A stretch of 64,000 nucleotides of DNA from Cryobacterium zongtaii (GCF_002909375.1 NZ_PPXD01000018.1:1-64000); one strand, 5' to 3'; counted from the stretch's first letter, positions 16,421-24,379 are shown. The notes: generated by a model from the letters alone, not told the origin. Numbers and translations are program-made.

Positions 16421-16495
16421 ATGGGCGCAGCTACGATCGGGCACCTGCTGGTCGTCGGCCTGTTCATATGCGCCGGGTTGTTGTTCGGCGTATAG
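16421..16495 (+). CDS. Possible 24-residue single-helix membrane peptide
   Basis: This tiny frame starts one base after the stop of the lipoprotein gene and reads MGAATIGHLLVVGLFICAGL followed by LFGV. It is almost entirely one membrane helix. The tight spacing would allow translational coupling. It is supported only by hydrophobicity and placement, and no homologue is known to me. It could equally be chance. Confidence 0.3.
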   Translation: MGAATIGHLLVVGLFICAGLLFGV

Positions 16496-16561
16496 GTGCC
16501 GGGTTGTTGCGTACGGGTAGCCGCCTGCGGGTGCCGGCTCCTCCTCTGAGCCCAACCTCGG

Positions 16562-16675
16562 TGTCTCATAGCCTCGGTGTCTCGTATCCCATACGAACAG
16601 CGGCAGACGCTGCTACTGCGGCGTCCGCGGGAGCAATACCCACGAGACTTTACGCGTCGGTAGGGTTTCGAAACA
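16562..16675 (+). repeat. Degenerate composite element
   Basis: TGTCTCATAGCC, then TGTCTCGTATCCCAT, represents a decayed A whose reverse box is lost. Further right, GTCGG-TA-GGGTTTCGAAACA (to 16675) is the right part of a B element. The spacer motif AGCGGCAGACG is between them. Confidence 0.6.
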
Positions 16676-17111
16676 GGCAAGCCCAACAGGCGTTGAGAAA
16701 GTTGCTTTGGGTCCGAGGGTCAAACCCCGAGCTGCGGGATTCCAACCAAATAGCCAGTGCAGCCGGGCTCTCGAACTTTCGCTTGGGGTGGGTGCGCTTC
16801 GCAGGATTGTGATCCGATCCCAACGGGCATGGACGGTTGCCGGTCATGGCAGGCCCTGGAGAATCTAGGCTGCCCGAATTGGGGGCAGAACGCGAGGAGT
16901 AGGGACCAGATAGATGGCGGAGCTTGCCTACACTGCCCACTACTCTCGCAAGAGGAGCCGTGTTGTTTTTTTCGGTCCGCCCGGACAGAAGAGAACGATC
17001 AGAGGGTCCGGTCCGTCGTTTCTACGCCGATGCAACTGCGGATAGGAACTGATGCGGATCGACTACGCGCGTTGGCCAGGCGACTAGGCATCTTCAGCGT
17101 CGTCGGCTAGA
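16676..17111. other. Gene-free stretch, nothing identified
   Basis: About 435 bp between a degenerate element and the leader repeat. Open frames on both strands look like chance (a mixed composition rich in Arg, Ser and Pro with no ribosome-binding sites). A minus-strand frame (16650-16940) is open for 96 codons without a recognisable family. I see no RNA gene, hairpin array or additional repeat box here. Confidence 0.4.
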
Positions 17112-17200
17112 GACCCTAGATACACCTTCTGTCCGTTTCGTTCAAAGGATTCGCCGTATGCGCACGACCCGGACTGGCCGCATCGCCCTCACGCCGGCTG
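17112..17200 (+). repeat. Duplicated leader, copy 1 (promoter/5' region and signal-peptide start)
   Basis: About 85 bp from AGACCCTAGATACACCTTCT through the first codons of the lipoprotein gene match 18408-18490 with about 80-85% identity. The shared blocks include ACCTTCTGTCCGTT, TTCAAAGGATTCGCCG and the coding start (RTxRIAL). The duplication therefore covers the ribosome-binding site (AAAGGA) and the beginning of the signal peptide. Confidence 0.8.
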
Positions 17201-18312
17201 TTTTGCTCGCCATCGTGGTCCTCAGCGGATGCACTGCGGGGCCCCCGATAGAACCGTCAGCGTCCGTCGCACCAACACCAGCGGCAGCGAGCGTTTACAC
17301 CTGCGACGACATTGCCGCCCTTGATGACGTGGCACCCGTTTTCGTCACCGCTGGCGGAACCGCGCCGACCCCGGTGGCCGCGATCCAGCCAGCGTTTAAC
17401 CTCATTGACTACGTCGTGCCAGCCCTGGGCGGTCTGTCCTGCTCCTGGCGGGTCGGCCCCGCGGTCACCAACCCGTTGCTCGACCCGGTCGATTTCGACT
17501 GGGCTTACGTCAGCGTCAAGGTCGTTCCCGGCGGCGCCGACTCTTGGGCGCCCTACACGGTGGGCGACGACGCCTTATCGTTCGGCGACGGCCCTTCCGA
17601 CACCGCGATGACCATCGGAGGCATTGAAGCGGCGACCGGGTGCGGCTACGACACCGGCTGCTTCATCAGCGCGCCGGTCGGCGATGCCTGGGTCGAAATC
17701 GTGTTGAGCACGAACTGGATCCAACGCGACGGTTGGTATTTCTCCGGGCTGACGCCCGACGCGATTCTGGCGCAGATGCAGCCGCTCGCGGCATCCGTTT
17801 TCACCGCTCTGACGGATGCTCAGCCCGGCCAGTTCGTCTGGCCGACGGTCGATCTGGTCGAACACGAATCGGACTGCACCCGCGCGGTGGGATCGGAGGG
17901 CATCGCCACGGCTCTCGGCGTCGACTCGCTCGAATACGAAGTCCGGTCCCCACCAAACGGCTTGACCTACTTTGAGAACTACGTGGCGCAGCGGGCCGGG
18001 GTATTCCAGTGTGATGTGGATGCCGCCGGCGTCCCGGTCGACTTGATCGCCGCCGGGGTTTTGGGTACGTCGGTCACGGTCGGTTACGACCTGGCCGGAC
18101 TCGTCGACACGGTGGTCTCCACACCAGACAGCCAGGCCCTGCCGACGATTGCGCTGAAGGGCGCGGTCGAGGGTGATCACGCCGTGCAGATGTGCTCCGA
18201 CGTGACACCGTTCTGCGTCGTGATCTTCTCACTCGGCCAGTCGGCCTACCAGGTCGCGTCGAACAGCGACACGGTGGCTATCGCCGAAGCGATCATCGCC
18301 CACACCCGCTAG
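17158..18312 (+). CDS. Large lipoprotein, function unknown
   Basis: This 384-residue protein has signal peptide TPAVLLAIVVLSGC (lipobox Cys about 25) and a short Pro/Ala linker. The mature part has about eight Cys, likely forming disulfides: YTCDDIAAL, LSCSWRVG, TGCGYDTGCF, ESDCTRAVG, FQCDVDAAG, VQMCSDVTPFCVVIF. It looks like two related Cys-containing halves. CSWRVGP and the general layout resemble DUF3558-like actinobacterial lipoproteins, but the match is loose. AAAGGA stands seven bases before the ATG. A paralogous leader drives the next gene. Confidence 0.75.
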   Translation: MRTTRTGRIALTPAVLLAIVVLSGCTAGPPIEPSASVAPTPAAASVYTCDDIAALDDVAPVFVTAGGTAPTPVAAIQPAFNLIDYVVPALGGLSCSWRVGPAVTNPLLDPVDFDWAYVSVKVVPGGADSWAPYTVGDDALSFGDGPSDTAMTIGGIEAATGCGYDTGCFISAPVGDAWVEIVLSTNWIQRDGWYFSGLTPDAILAQMQPLAASVFTALTDAQPGQFVWPTVDLVEHESDCTRAVGSEGIATALGVDSLEYEVRSPPNGLTYFENYVAQRAGVFQCDVDAAGVPVDLIAAGVLGTSVTVGYDLAGLVDTVVSTPDSQALPTIALKGAVEGDHAVQMCSDVTPFCVVIFSLGQSAYQVASNSDTVAIAEAIIAHTR

Positions 18313-18407
18313 TGGTCATGTTTGTAAGTTCGTCGAGGGTTATTGACTGTCCGACAACGCGACACTGTCAATGGACGACAGCCTCCATCGTCTGGCTGGC
18401 AAAAGAG

Positions 18408-18490
18408 ACCTTAGATGCACCTTCTGTCCGTTCATTCAAAGGATTCGCCGCATGCTCAAGACCCGGACTGACCGCATAGCCCTCATCGCG
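18408..18490 (+). repeat. Duplicated leader, copy 2
   Basis: Second copy of the block at 17112-17200, with ACCTTCTGTCCGTT, TTCAAAGGATTCGCCG and the start of the next lipoprotein's signal peptide. Similarity stops soon after the start codon region, and the mature proteins are unrelated. Confidence 0.8.
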
Positions 18491-19059
18491 CTGCTGATGC
18501 TGCCCACTCTCGCGCTCGTAGGATGCGCCGAAGGGGCCGCCGAGGCTCCGGAGCCCACTGTGGCCAGCGCACCCGTGTCGAGCTCGACCCCGACTGCAAC
18601 CCCCAAGTCGAAGCGGCGGAACCTGTGTGGCCAAACGACCGGTGTCAGGACGAACAGCTCGCCGCTGAGCTTGTAGAGCGTCCCGACCTTTCTACAGCGA
18701 CCCGGGAGGGGCTCGCGATCGTGCTCACGAACGTGTCGGAGCAATCCTGCTCCTACTACGGGGGACCAGGAGTGCTGTTGCTCGGCGCCGACGGCACTAA
18801 TCTGGCCAGCCGTGACGACAAGATATTGGGCCCCATCGAGCCGGAGGCCGGGGCGCTCGCCCCGGGCGAGTCGGCCCAGGTGGAAGCGCTCCTCACGTAC
18901 GTCGTCACGTACGACTGCACGCCGGCGAAAGTGACGACCATCCGGGTGCTCGTGACATCGGATGGTGCTGGCCCGGGCATCGACGCGCCAGCTGATCTGC
19001 AGGTCTGCGGCGACGCTTGGACCGACTTCACGGTCGGGTCACTCGTTCCTGCATCCTGA
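18452..19059 (+). pseudogene. DUF4232-like lipoprotein, frameshifted
   Basis: The signal peptide and lipobox (LALVGCAEG) are read from the ATG at 18452. That frame passes into nonsense after PTATPKSK and stops at 18676. The matching mature domain is intact in the next frame from about 18600 to 19059: QVEAAEPVWPNDRC, GLAIVLTNVSEQSCSYYGGPGVLLLG, ALLTYVVTYDCTPAKVT, LQVCGDAWTDFTVGS. This is the DUF4232 pattern. The shift maps to the run of five C at 18600-18604. One extra C would restore a single frame of about 203 codons. It could be a real mutation, a sequencing error, or phase variation at the C-run. Confidence 0.75.
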
Positions 19060-19124
19060 CTCCGCCGGATGCCGCGCTGCGCTCGGCAGGCCGTCGTCCT
19101 GTTGAGACTGCACATCTGAAGCAC

Positions 19125-19253
19125 TGTCTCGTTACTTATGTGTGTCATATCCCATGGGATACGAGACATGGAGATCGCTCCCGTCCACGAGATGAGCGGC
19201 AGACGACTTGTCTCGTATCCTGGCCTGTCTCGCATCGGTAGGGTTTCGAGACA
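19125..19253 (+). repeat. Composite element A+B, copy 11
   Basis: A is 19125-19167 (TGTCTCGTTACT, TGTGTCATATCCC, AT, GGGATACGAGAC). B is 19209-19253 (TGTCTCGTATC, TGTCTCGCATCGG, TA, GGGTTTCGAGACA). It fills most of the 300 bp gap between the frameshifted lipoprotein and the next gene. Confidence 0.93.
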
Positions 19254-19359
19254 GTAAGTCCGGGATTTGCGCCGTGAAGGGCCTGTCTCCAGATCACAAA
19301 CACTTTCCGCAAATGCTCGCGCGATTGCGACGTTAGTTTGGATCTGATTGCATAGCAGC

Positions 19360-19701
19360 ATGTCAGACAGAGGAAAGGTGATGGGGGTGCTTTGCGTATT
19401 CTCACTCCTCCTCGGTATTTCCGTGGCCGCAGGTGTCTATTCGGTCCGCGACCCCACATACTCCTGCTTAGTTGACGTTTTGCCCTCCGTGGACGTCAAT
19501 GTGGATCCATCACAGCCCATAGTTGGGACGATCACCACCTTCCCCCTCGGCTTACAGTGCACCTTCATCACGACAGACGGAGACACTGTCATCGAGCGTC
19601 CCGGGTGGAGCTCCTCGGCGCTGGCTGGAATGTCATTGGTGGCTTTATTCGGGGCGGGTGTAGCGGCAGCAGGCCTCCGACAGCGACAGCGGTTGAACTG
19701 A
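19360..19701 (+). CDS. Small two-helix membrane protein, function unknown
   Basis: This 113-residue protein has an N-terminal helix (VMGVLCVFSLLLGISVAAGVYSV) and a C-terminal helix (LAGMSLVALFGAGVAAAGL) flanking an external loop of about 60 residues with two Cys (YSCLVDVLP, LQCTFITTDGD). A basic tail (RQRQR) follows, so both ends are probably cytoplasmic. No family was recognised. The ATG at 19360 is the start nearest a plausible N-region. It is the single gene of a module between two composites. Confidence 0.65.
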   Translation: MSDRGKVMGVLCVFSLLLGISVAAGVYSVRDPTYSCLVDVLPSVDVNVDPSQPIVGTITTFPLGLQCTFITTDGDTVIERPGWSSSALAGMSLVALFGAGVAAAGLRQRQRLN

Positions 19702-19785
19702 AAACACACGCGTAGTTAGCGTTAGGCTCCATCAATCACTTCTCGTGCGAAGCTGACCGCATTTTGGACAGCCAACGTTGCGCTG

Positions 19786-19912
19786 TGTCTCGCAACCTAC
19801 GCGCCTCATAACCCATGGGATACGAGACAAAGGAGATCGCCTGTTCAGCGACGAGCGGCAGCTGACATGTCTCGCATCTGGACCTTTCTCGCATCCGTAC
19901 GGCTTCGAGGCA
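19786..19912 (+). repeat. Composite element A+B, copy 12
   Basis: A is 19786-19828 (the best match to the consensus: TGTCTCGCAACC, CGCCTCATAACCC, AT, GGGATACGAGACA). The spacer contains GAGATCGCCTGTTCAGCGAC. B is 19868-19912 with a mildly altered right arm (CGGCTTCGAGGCA). Confidence 0.93.
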
Positions 19913-20079
19913 CATCACAGGCTTCGTTCGTGGGACCATACCGTCGGCGATAGGCGGCATCTCGATAACGACGGGTCGAAATCAGAGGGAACCCGTTATG
20001 GTTCGAAATACGTACGAGCCAAGGGGACGGGCCAAGCGATGCGAACGAAGACTGTCCAGATCGACTACTCGGGAGGCAC

Positions 20080-20322
20080 ATGCAGATGACCGACACCGAA
20101 TATCGCCGCTCTTTGAAACGACGATTGTCCGTTCTGTTCTCGCCTATCCGTCTCGCCCTCTTCCTGGGGTCTGTGGTGTGGCTCATCGTGCTGAACTTGA
20201 TCTACATCAGCAACTCCGGCAATCCGTCATGGGCTGGTCCCGCCTCGGCCTTTTCGATCCTGGTATGGGTGACGGTCATGCTGATCACGGACAGCCGTTA
20301 TCGGAGGGCGGAGAAGACCTAG
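20080..20322 (+). CDS. Small two-helix membrane protein, function unknown
   Basis: This 80-residue protein has a strongly basic cytoplasmic N-terminus (YRRSLKRRL), two hydrophobic helices (LALFLGSVVWLIVLNLIYI and FSILVWVTVMLIT) and a basic tail (SRYRRAEKT). GGGAGG lies five bases before the ATG at 20080, and a second ATG two codons later is also possible. No family is recognised. It sits alone in a 550 bp module. Confidence 0.7.
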   Translation: MQMTDTEYRRSLKRRLSVLFSPIRLALFLGSVVWLIVLNLIYISNSGNPSWAGPASAFSILVWVTVMLITDSRYRRAEKT

Positions 20323-20420
20323 CTCGAGCATTTCGGTCAACCCTGAAAACGTCGAGCAATGCCATGGTCACCTTGGATGAGTTGAAGAGCTCCCTTCCTC
20401 CCTGAGCTGCCCCCTTCACG

Positions 20421-20460
20421 TGTCTGGCCAATCTGCCTCATATCCCATGGATGCCAGACA
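20421..20460 (+). repeat. Element A, variant copy 13 with compensatory arms
   Basis: Box 1 is TGTCTGGCC and the right arm ends ATGCCAGACA, so both outer arms changed from CTCG/CGAG to CTGG/CCAG together and still pair. The middle box TGCCTCATATCCC is unchanged. Three bases are missing between boxes 1 and 2. Confidence 0.85.
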
Positions 20461-20500
20461 TCGGGCACCTGCCGGCACTGAGTCCATGGGCCCTGAGCTC

Positions 20501-21064
20501 CTATTTCCGGACACGGACTATCCAGCCGACAAGTACACCGTGATGTACGCGCGGACTTTGCAGGCTCAAGACGCTGTGCTGCATGGCACCACCAGTTTCT
20601 GCCTCCCTCACTCCGCGTTCCGCTGGGTCTTCCGACGGGTGAAAGCGCACGGAGATCTGGTCGATTCGAGTCACGCGACCGGTGAGGTGAGTCCAAACCA
20701 AAGTCTCCGTTGGGTGCCGCCGCGCTTCGGCGTAAGTGTCCAGCTGTAGAGAGATTGTTCGGCGGCCTGCAAACAACTGGGTCGCCCAGTCGTCGTCCAT
20801 CGGCACGAGTTGCCAGTCGACGTAGTGATCGAGTGCGACGTCGAAGCCCTCCTCAGCGACCTGCCATTCGGTCAGCCACACATCGGTCTCGTGTGGACCG
20901 CTGCTCGGCTCGATGTCCTCCGCGTCGACCGCTCCTACATCTTCTTTGACGAGTGGGCGGAAGGAGAAGACGCCGAGACGCTCACCACTGCTCGCGCCGG
21001 GGGAATCATCACGTTGACTCCGCGCACGCATCGCCAAACGCCGCTCACTGCTCGGGACCGTCAT
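20501..21064 (-). CDS. Hypothetical protein (strand uncertain)
   Basis: An intact 187-codon minus-strand frame encodes a Trp-rich acidic protein (TDVWLTEWQVAEEGFDVALDHYVDWQLVPMDDDW) without signal or membrane segment. Both strands show coding-like third positions here. A plus-strand reading (20486-20749, then 20810-21060) also looks protein-like but is broken by a stop at 20747. I prefer the minus strand because it is uninterrupted and ends just outside the element. No family was recognised on either strand. Confidence 0.45.
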   Translation of the reverse strand: MTVPSSERRLAMRARSQRDDSPGASSGERLGVFSFRPLVKEDVGAVDAEDIEPSSGPHETDVWLTEWQVAEEGFDVALDHYVDWQLVPMDDDWATQLFAGRRTISLQLDTYAEARRHPTETLVWTHLTGRVTRIDQISVRFHPSEDPAERGVREAETGGAMQHSVLSLQSPRVHHGVLVGWIVRVRK

Positions 21065-21159
21065 TCAGCCAGAATACGAACCCCAGCAGCTGAGCACTAC
21101 TTCTCTGCGGGAGGCCAACCCACGTCACGAAGGTTGCGGACAATGCGAGGGGTTAGAGG

Positions 21160-21264
21160 CGTCTCATTACCTATGTGCCTGGTATCCCATGGGATACGAA
21201 ACAGAGGGAGCGGTCTGGAGGTTGGACGAGCCGTGATGAAATGTCTCCCTAGGGTTTCGAGGCA
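21160..21264 (+). repeat. Element A, copy 14, plus short B
   Basis: A is 21160-21202 (CGTCTCATTACC, TGCCTGGTATCCC, AT, GGGATACGAAAC). At 21242-21264 TGTCTCCC-TA-GGGTTTCGAGGCA is a shortened palindrome resembling the stand-alone site at 3086-3113. Confidence 0.85.
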
Positions 21265-21336
21265 CCGCCGGCCAGGCGTTTCGAGCTGAGCGCCACGCTG
21301 GCTTCGGACACCTGGATGCGGTGGAGGCTGCGCTCG

Positions 21337-21810
21337 TCAGCCCGCTCGAATTAGGTCGACGATCTCCTTGGCGCTGACATCCGGCGAGAGACCGATTTGT
21401 GCCTGATCGCCTTTCAACGCTTCCATCACCAGGACCGCAGCCTGCAGCTCGCCCCCGATCTTTATGACTAGGCGCGCCGAATCTCCGGCTCCGACGGCCT
21501 TCTCCGTGAGCGCGTGAAAGACCTCGGCCCCATCTTTGTCGAACGTCACATCAACCATGTTCTGCCCGTCTTCGGAGACACTGGAATCCCTGACCCCGGC
21601 TACTTCGAATCCAGACGGGAGCAGGACACTCGTTCCGTTGACAGATACACACTGGGCATCCGACCCATCAGTGCACGCTTCCGAAATCGCCATCTCTATC
21701 ATTCCCCCGGTGCCCGGCGATGCCTCGTCGGCGCCAGCAGCAGCGGAGCAGGCGCTGAGCGCCAACACGGCGAGTACAGCCAAAGAGAGCCTGGGCGTTC
21801 GAGAAGTCAT
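21337..21810 (-). CDS. Lipoprotein with SecD P1-head-like domain
   Basis: This 157-residue protein has signal peptide LAVLAVLALSAC (lipobox) followed by a domain resembling the head of the SecDF periplasmic P1 region. The recognisable marks are FDKDGAEVFHALTEKAVGAGDSARLVIKIGGELQAAVLVMEALKGDQAQIGLSPDVSAKEIVDLI, with two short Cys-bounded loops before it. Stand-alone proteins of this type occur widely in Actinobacteria and their role is unknown. AAGGAC precedes the ATG on the minus strand. It is the sole gene of its module. Confidence 0.75.
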   Translation of the reverse strand: MTSRTPRLSLAVLAVLALSACSAAAGADEASPGTGGMIEMAISEACTDGSDAQCVSVNGTSVLLPSGFEVAGVRDSSVSEDGQNMVDVTFDKDGAEVFHALTEKAVGAGDSARLVIKIGGELQAAVLVMEALKGDQAQIGLSPDVSAKEIVDLIRAG

Positions 21811-22071
21811 GAGGTCCTTCCTCGAGGCGGGAGCTAGACACTGACACCGACCCCGCTTGCGACCCTAGGTGACGGGACAGACAAGCACCAGCATCCAGTG
21901 GTTTGCGGGCTCCAGCTGTCACTCCGGTGTCAGCAACGTGTCTCGTTAAGTATCTGGCCCGACCTGCTGACAGGCCGCCCCCACTTCGGGCAGCCCCAGA
22001 AGGGCACGGACCAATAACCACGGTCATGATTCCCACGGCCGGTATCGAAAACCGCCAAGCGCAATTTCGAG

Positions 22072-22115
22072 TGTCTCGAAACCTAGCTGCCTCATTAGCC
22101 ATGGGATACGAGGCA
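22072..22115 (+). repeat. Element A, copy 15
   Basis: Boxes: TGTCTCGAAACC, TGCCTCATTAGCC, centre AT, reverse GGGATACGAGGCA. About 130 bp upstream, TGTCTCGTTAAGTATCTGGCCCG (21939-21961) looks like the remains of a B element. The 21811-22286 gap contains no other feature. This is the last well-formed element before the interruption. Confidence 0.9.
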
Positions 22116-22286
22116 CGGGAAACCCACTGAACGCATGATTCGCATCGTGCGGTGCCTGTGCCGTGCACGCGAGTGTGAGGACTCGTGCAGACGAATGCGA
22201 GAAGCGACAAGGGTCGTCAATTTCCGTGCACTGTCCAACGAGCAAGTCACTTGCCGTCATGGAAAGAAATCGTTACGCTTTCCAAT

Positions 22287-22754
22287 ATGGAAAATCACTT
22301 TCGAGATCCCTCACGAGAGGAAGCCGCGGCTGCCCTGAACGCGCTGTCGTCCGACCGGGAGCACCTCGCGGCGAGCGTGCACGCGCCCTGGACATTGTTA
22401 GCCGCCTTCGGAGGTGTCGGTGCGTGGTGGGTTTCGGCAGCAGCGGCCACCAACCCAGGTGCGAACTACGAACCGCCCTCATCGAGTTGGTTAGCCCTCG
22501 TCGGAACGCTCATCGTCGTGTATCTGATCCAACGTGAGACCGGCGTCCGCTTTCGAAGGATGGGCGCGCGTGCAGGCTGGGCGATAGTCGGAATCATCGC
22601 CGCTTGTCTCCTACTCTTTAGCGTGTCACTCGGCTTCGTATCGTTCGGAATGCACTGGGCCGTCGCGCCCACCAGTTTGGTCGCCTTTGCGACGACGACC
22701 TGGCTGGCCAGTGTCGCTTATCGATCAGCGGTGGAGCACCTGCGCCATGGCTGA
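22287..22754 (+). CDS. Four-helix membrane protein coupled to a winged-helix regulator
   Basis: This 155-residue protein has an N-terminal polar segment (MENHFRDPSREEAAAALNAL) and four hydrophobic helices (TLLAAFGGVGAWWVSAAAA, WLALVGTLIVVYLI, AIVGIIAACLLLFSVSLGFVSF, TSLVAFATTTWLASVAY). The family is commonly found as the upstream partner of small winged-helix regulators in Actinobacteria, and its biochemical role is unknown. Its stop overlaps the regulator's ATG by eight bases, which indicates coupled expression. Confidence 0.8.
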   Translation: MENHFRDPSREEAAAALNALSSDREHLAASVHAPWTLLAAFGGVGAWWVSAAAATNPGANYEPPSSSWLALVGTLIVVYLIQRETGVRFRRMGARAGWAIVGIIAACLLLFSVSLGFVSFGMHWAVAPTSLVAFATTTWLASVAYRSAVEHLRHG

Positions 22755-23052
22755 GACGCGGTTCGACGAAATCATCCACGCACCCGTACGACTTCGGATC
22801 TGCGGGCTCCTGCGCCCGGTCGACCATCTCGACTTCGCCGTGCTCCGCGACACACTAAGCGTGTCCGACGCCACACTCTCCAAACACCTGAAGACCCTCG
22901 CCACAAGCGGATACGTCACCTCGCGCAAGGCCGTATCGGCAGGTCGCGACGACGCGCGCCGAATCACTTGGTTGGCCCTCACCCGTGCGGGACGAACTGC
23001 GTTCGACGCACACGTCCGCGCTCTTCAGGAGATCGCGACACCCTCCATCTGA
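22747..23052 (+). CDS. Winged-helix transcriptional regulator (HTH_34/MarR-like)
   Basis: This 101-residue protein has the pattern FDEIIHAPVRLRICGLLRPVDHLDFAVLRDTLSVSDATLSKHLKTLATSGYVTSRKA, typical of the short winged-helix family PF13601. A basic wing (AGRDDARRITWLALT) and dimer helix follow. It overlaps and probably controls the membrane gene before it. The pair is the last module before the repeat-free interruption. Confidence 0.88.
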   Translation: MAETRFDEIIHAPVRLRICGLLRPVDHLDFAVLRDTLSVSDATLSKHLKTLATSGYVTSRKAVSAGRDDARRITWLALTRAGRTAFDAHVRALQEIATPSI

Positions 23053-23058
23053 CATCGA

Positions 23059-23262
23059 ATGTTGAAATTGGGCACCGCCGCCTGTACCCGCCAATACCAG
23101 GTAACCCGCGATGGATCACGCTGGGAGTTCTCCGGAGCCAACGAACGCGCAACGATCGACTTCAGCGAAGACGGGCGCGTCCAGTGCGACCGAACACCCG
23201 TAGGCCCATGGTTCATCGAGTCGATCGGCACCTTGCCGACGCTGCAGGCCCACTTAGGGCGC
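23059..23262 (+). pseudogene. Truncated open frame ending at the MerR gene
   Basis: The frame reads TRDGSRWEFSGANERATIDF, then SEDGRVQCDRTPVGPWFIESIGTLPTLQAHLG, before running antisense through the MerR gene. This short piece looks like genuine protein sequence without a normal start region or end. It may be a gene fragment at the junction between array DNA and the higher-GC block. The family is unknown and the call is tentative. Confidence 0.35.
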
Positions 23263-24153
23263 CGGCGCCGCCGCCGCGCCGAGTTGCACCGCCAGCTCCA
23301 TGCTTCGCAGGCGGGCCGGGGAGAAGTCGTAGGGCATGCTCCGGATGATCTCCGCCGCGCTCCTCCCGCGGGAGCCCTCTGCCGGGCCGGGGTCGGGCGC
23401 CGGGTCAGCGCCCTCGGGCGGGTGCAGCTCGTCCCAGGCGTCGAAGATGGCGTCGTCTTCCTCCAGCTGACCGGACTCCTCGATGACGCGCATCAGCGCG
23501 GTCTCGAAGGCGTGCCGCTCGGCCGCCACCTCCGCCACCCGGGGGTCGTCGACGGCGACCGTGTCGTCCAGAGCCTTCTCGGCGGCGTCGACGCGGTCGG
23601 ACTCCGCTCGCAGTGCCGGATCGGCGGCCAGAGCGAGGAAGCGGCCGGCCTGGACGGCGGCGCCGAGCGGACCGAAGATCCGCTCGGTGACCAGCAGGAC
23701 GTCCAGGTCGTCCGGGCGCAGCGAGCCCTCGGGTGCGCCCTCGAGGCGGCCGGAGACGAGATCGTCGAGCAATCCCAGTCGGCTGCCGAGGGTCCGCATG
23801 CGCTGCACCGAGGCGCGCTTCCGCCGCAGCTCGGCCTCCTGCGCTGCGAGGGTGTCCTCCAGTCGCGCGAGGACGCCTGCGATCTCGTCCTCGCCGTCGG
23901 CACCGCTCGGTGCGGCGCCGTGGAAGGCGTCGCGGATGTCGTCGAGGGCGATCCCGGCGTCGGCCATGCGGCGGATCCAGAGCAGCCGGATGATCTCCGC
24001 GTAGCCGTACCGGCGGCGGCCGTCGCCGCCCCGCTCCCGCTCGGGCAGCAGGCCGACCTGGTGGTAGTGGCGGATCGTCCGCGGAGTGACGCCGACGAAC
24101 GCCGCGGCGTCGCCGATCAGGACCTCTCGGGGCGGGGTCGGGAACGGGCGCAT
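23254..24153 (-). CDS. MerR-family transcriptional regulator
   Basis: This 299-residue protein has an N-terminal MerR winged helix (VLIGDAAAFVGVTPRTIRHYHQVGLLPERERGGDGRRRYGYAEIIRLLWIRRMADAGIALDDIRDAF) and a long coiled-coil dimerisation helix (LARLEDTLAAQEAELRRKRASVQRM). A helical effector region of about 150 residues follows, as in TipA-like and multidrug-type MerR proteins. The start MRPFPTPPREV is chosen because it is close to the helix-turn-helix. GC at third positions is very high compared with the preceding modules, and no repeat element is nearby. Confidence 0.9.
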   Translation of the reverse strand: MRPFPTPPREVLIGDAAAFVGVTPRTIRHYHQVGLLPERERGGDGRRRYGYAEIIRLLWIRRMADAGIALDDIRDAFHGAAPSGADGEDEIAGVLARLEDTLAAQEAELRRKRASVQRMRTLGSRLGLLDDLVSGRLEGAPEGSLRPDDLDVLLVTERIFGPLGAAVQAGRFLALAADPALRAESDRVDAAEKALDDTVAVDDPRVAEVAAERHAFETALMRVIEESGQLEEDDAIFDAWDELHPPEGADPAPDPGPAEGSRGRSAAEIIRSMPYDFSPARLRSMELAVQLGAAAAPAP

Positions 24154-24379
24154 GGCAAACCTCTCGGATTGGGACGGGATGTGTTTCCAGCAGACCACAT
24201 GACGCTACGGCAGGAGCAACCCCCTCTGACACAAAACGCCGACTCCAGGCGCGAGGGCCCGCAGTGCAACCCGCGTCAGCCTGCGCCTCGTACTCGCGAG
24301 CTTGCAGCTCGAGCACAACCGCCTGATCCACGCGCCCCGACCGTGCTGCGCAGCGCCGGGACTTCGAGGATGCGGATGA

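Noticed and set aside
18325..18370. Shared block CGTCGAGGGTTAT near 18330 and near 3000 (upstream of the recombinase gene)
   Set aside because: Only about 13 bp match with divergent flanks. This is too short to claim a common recombination or regulatory site.
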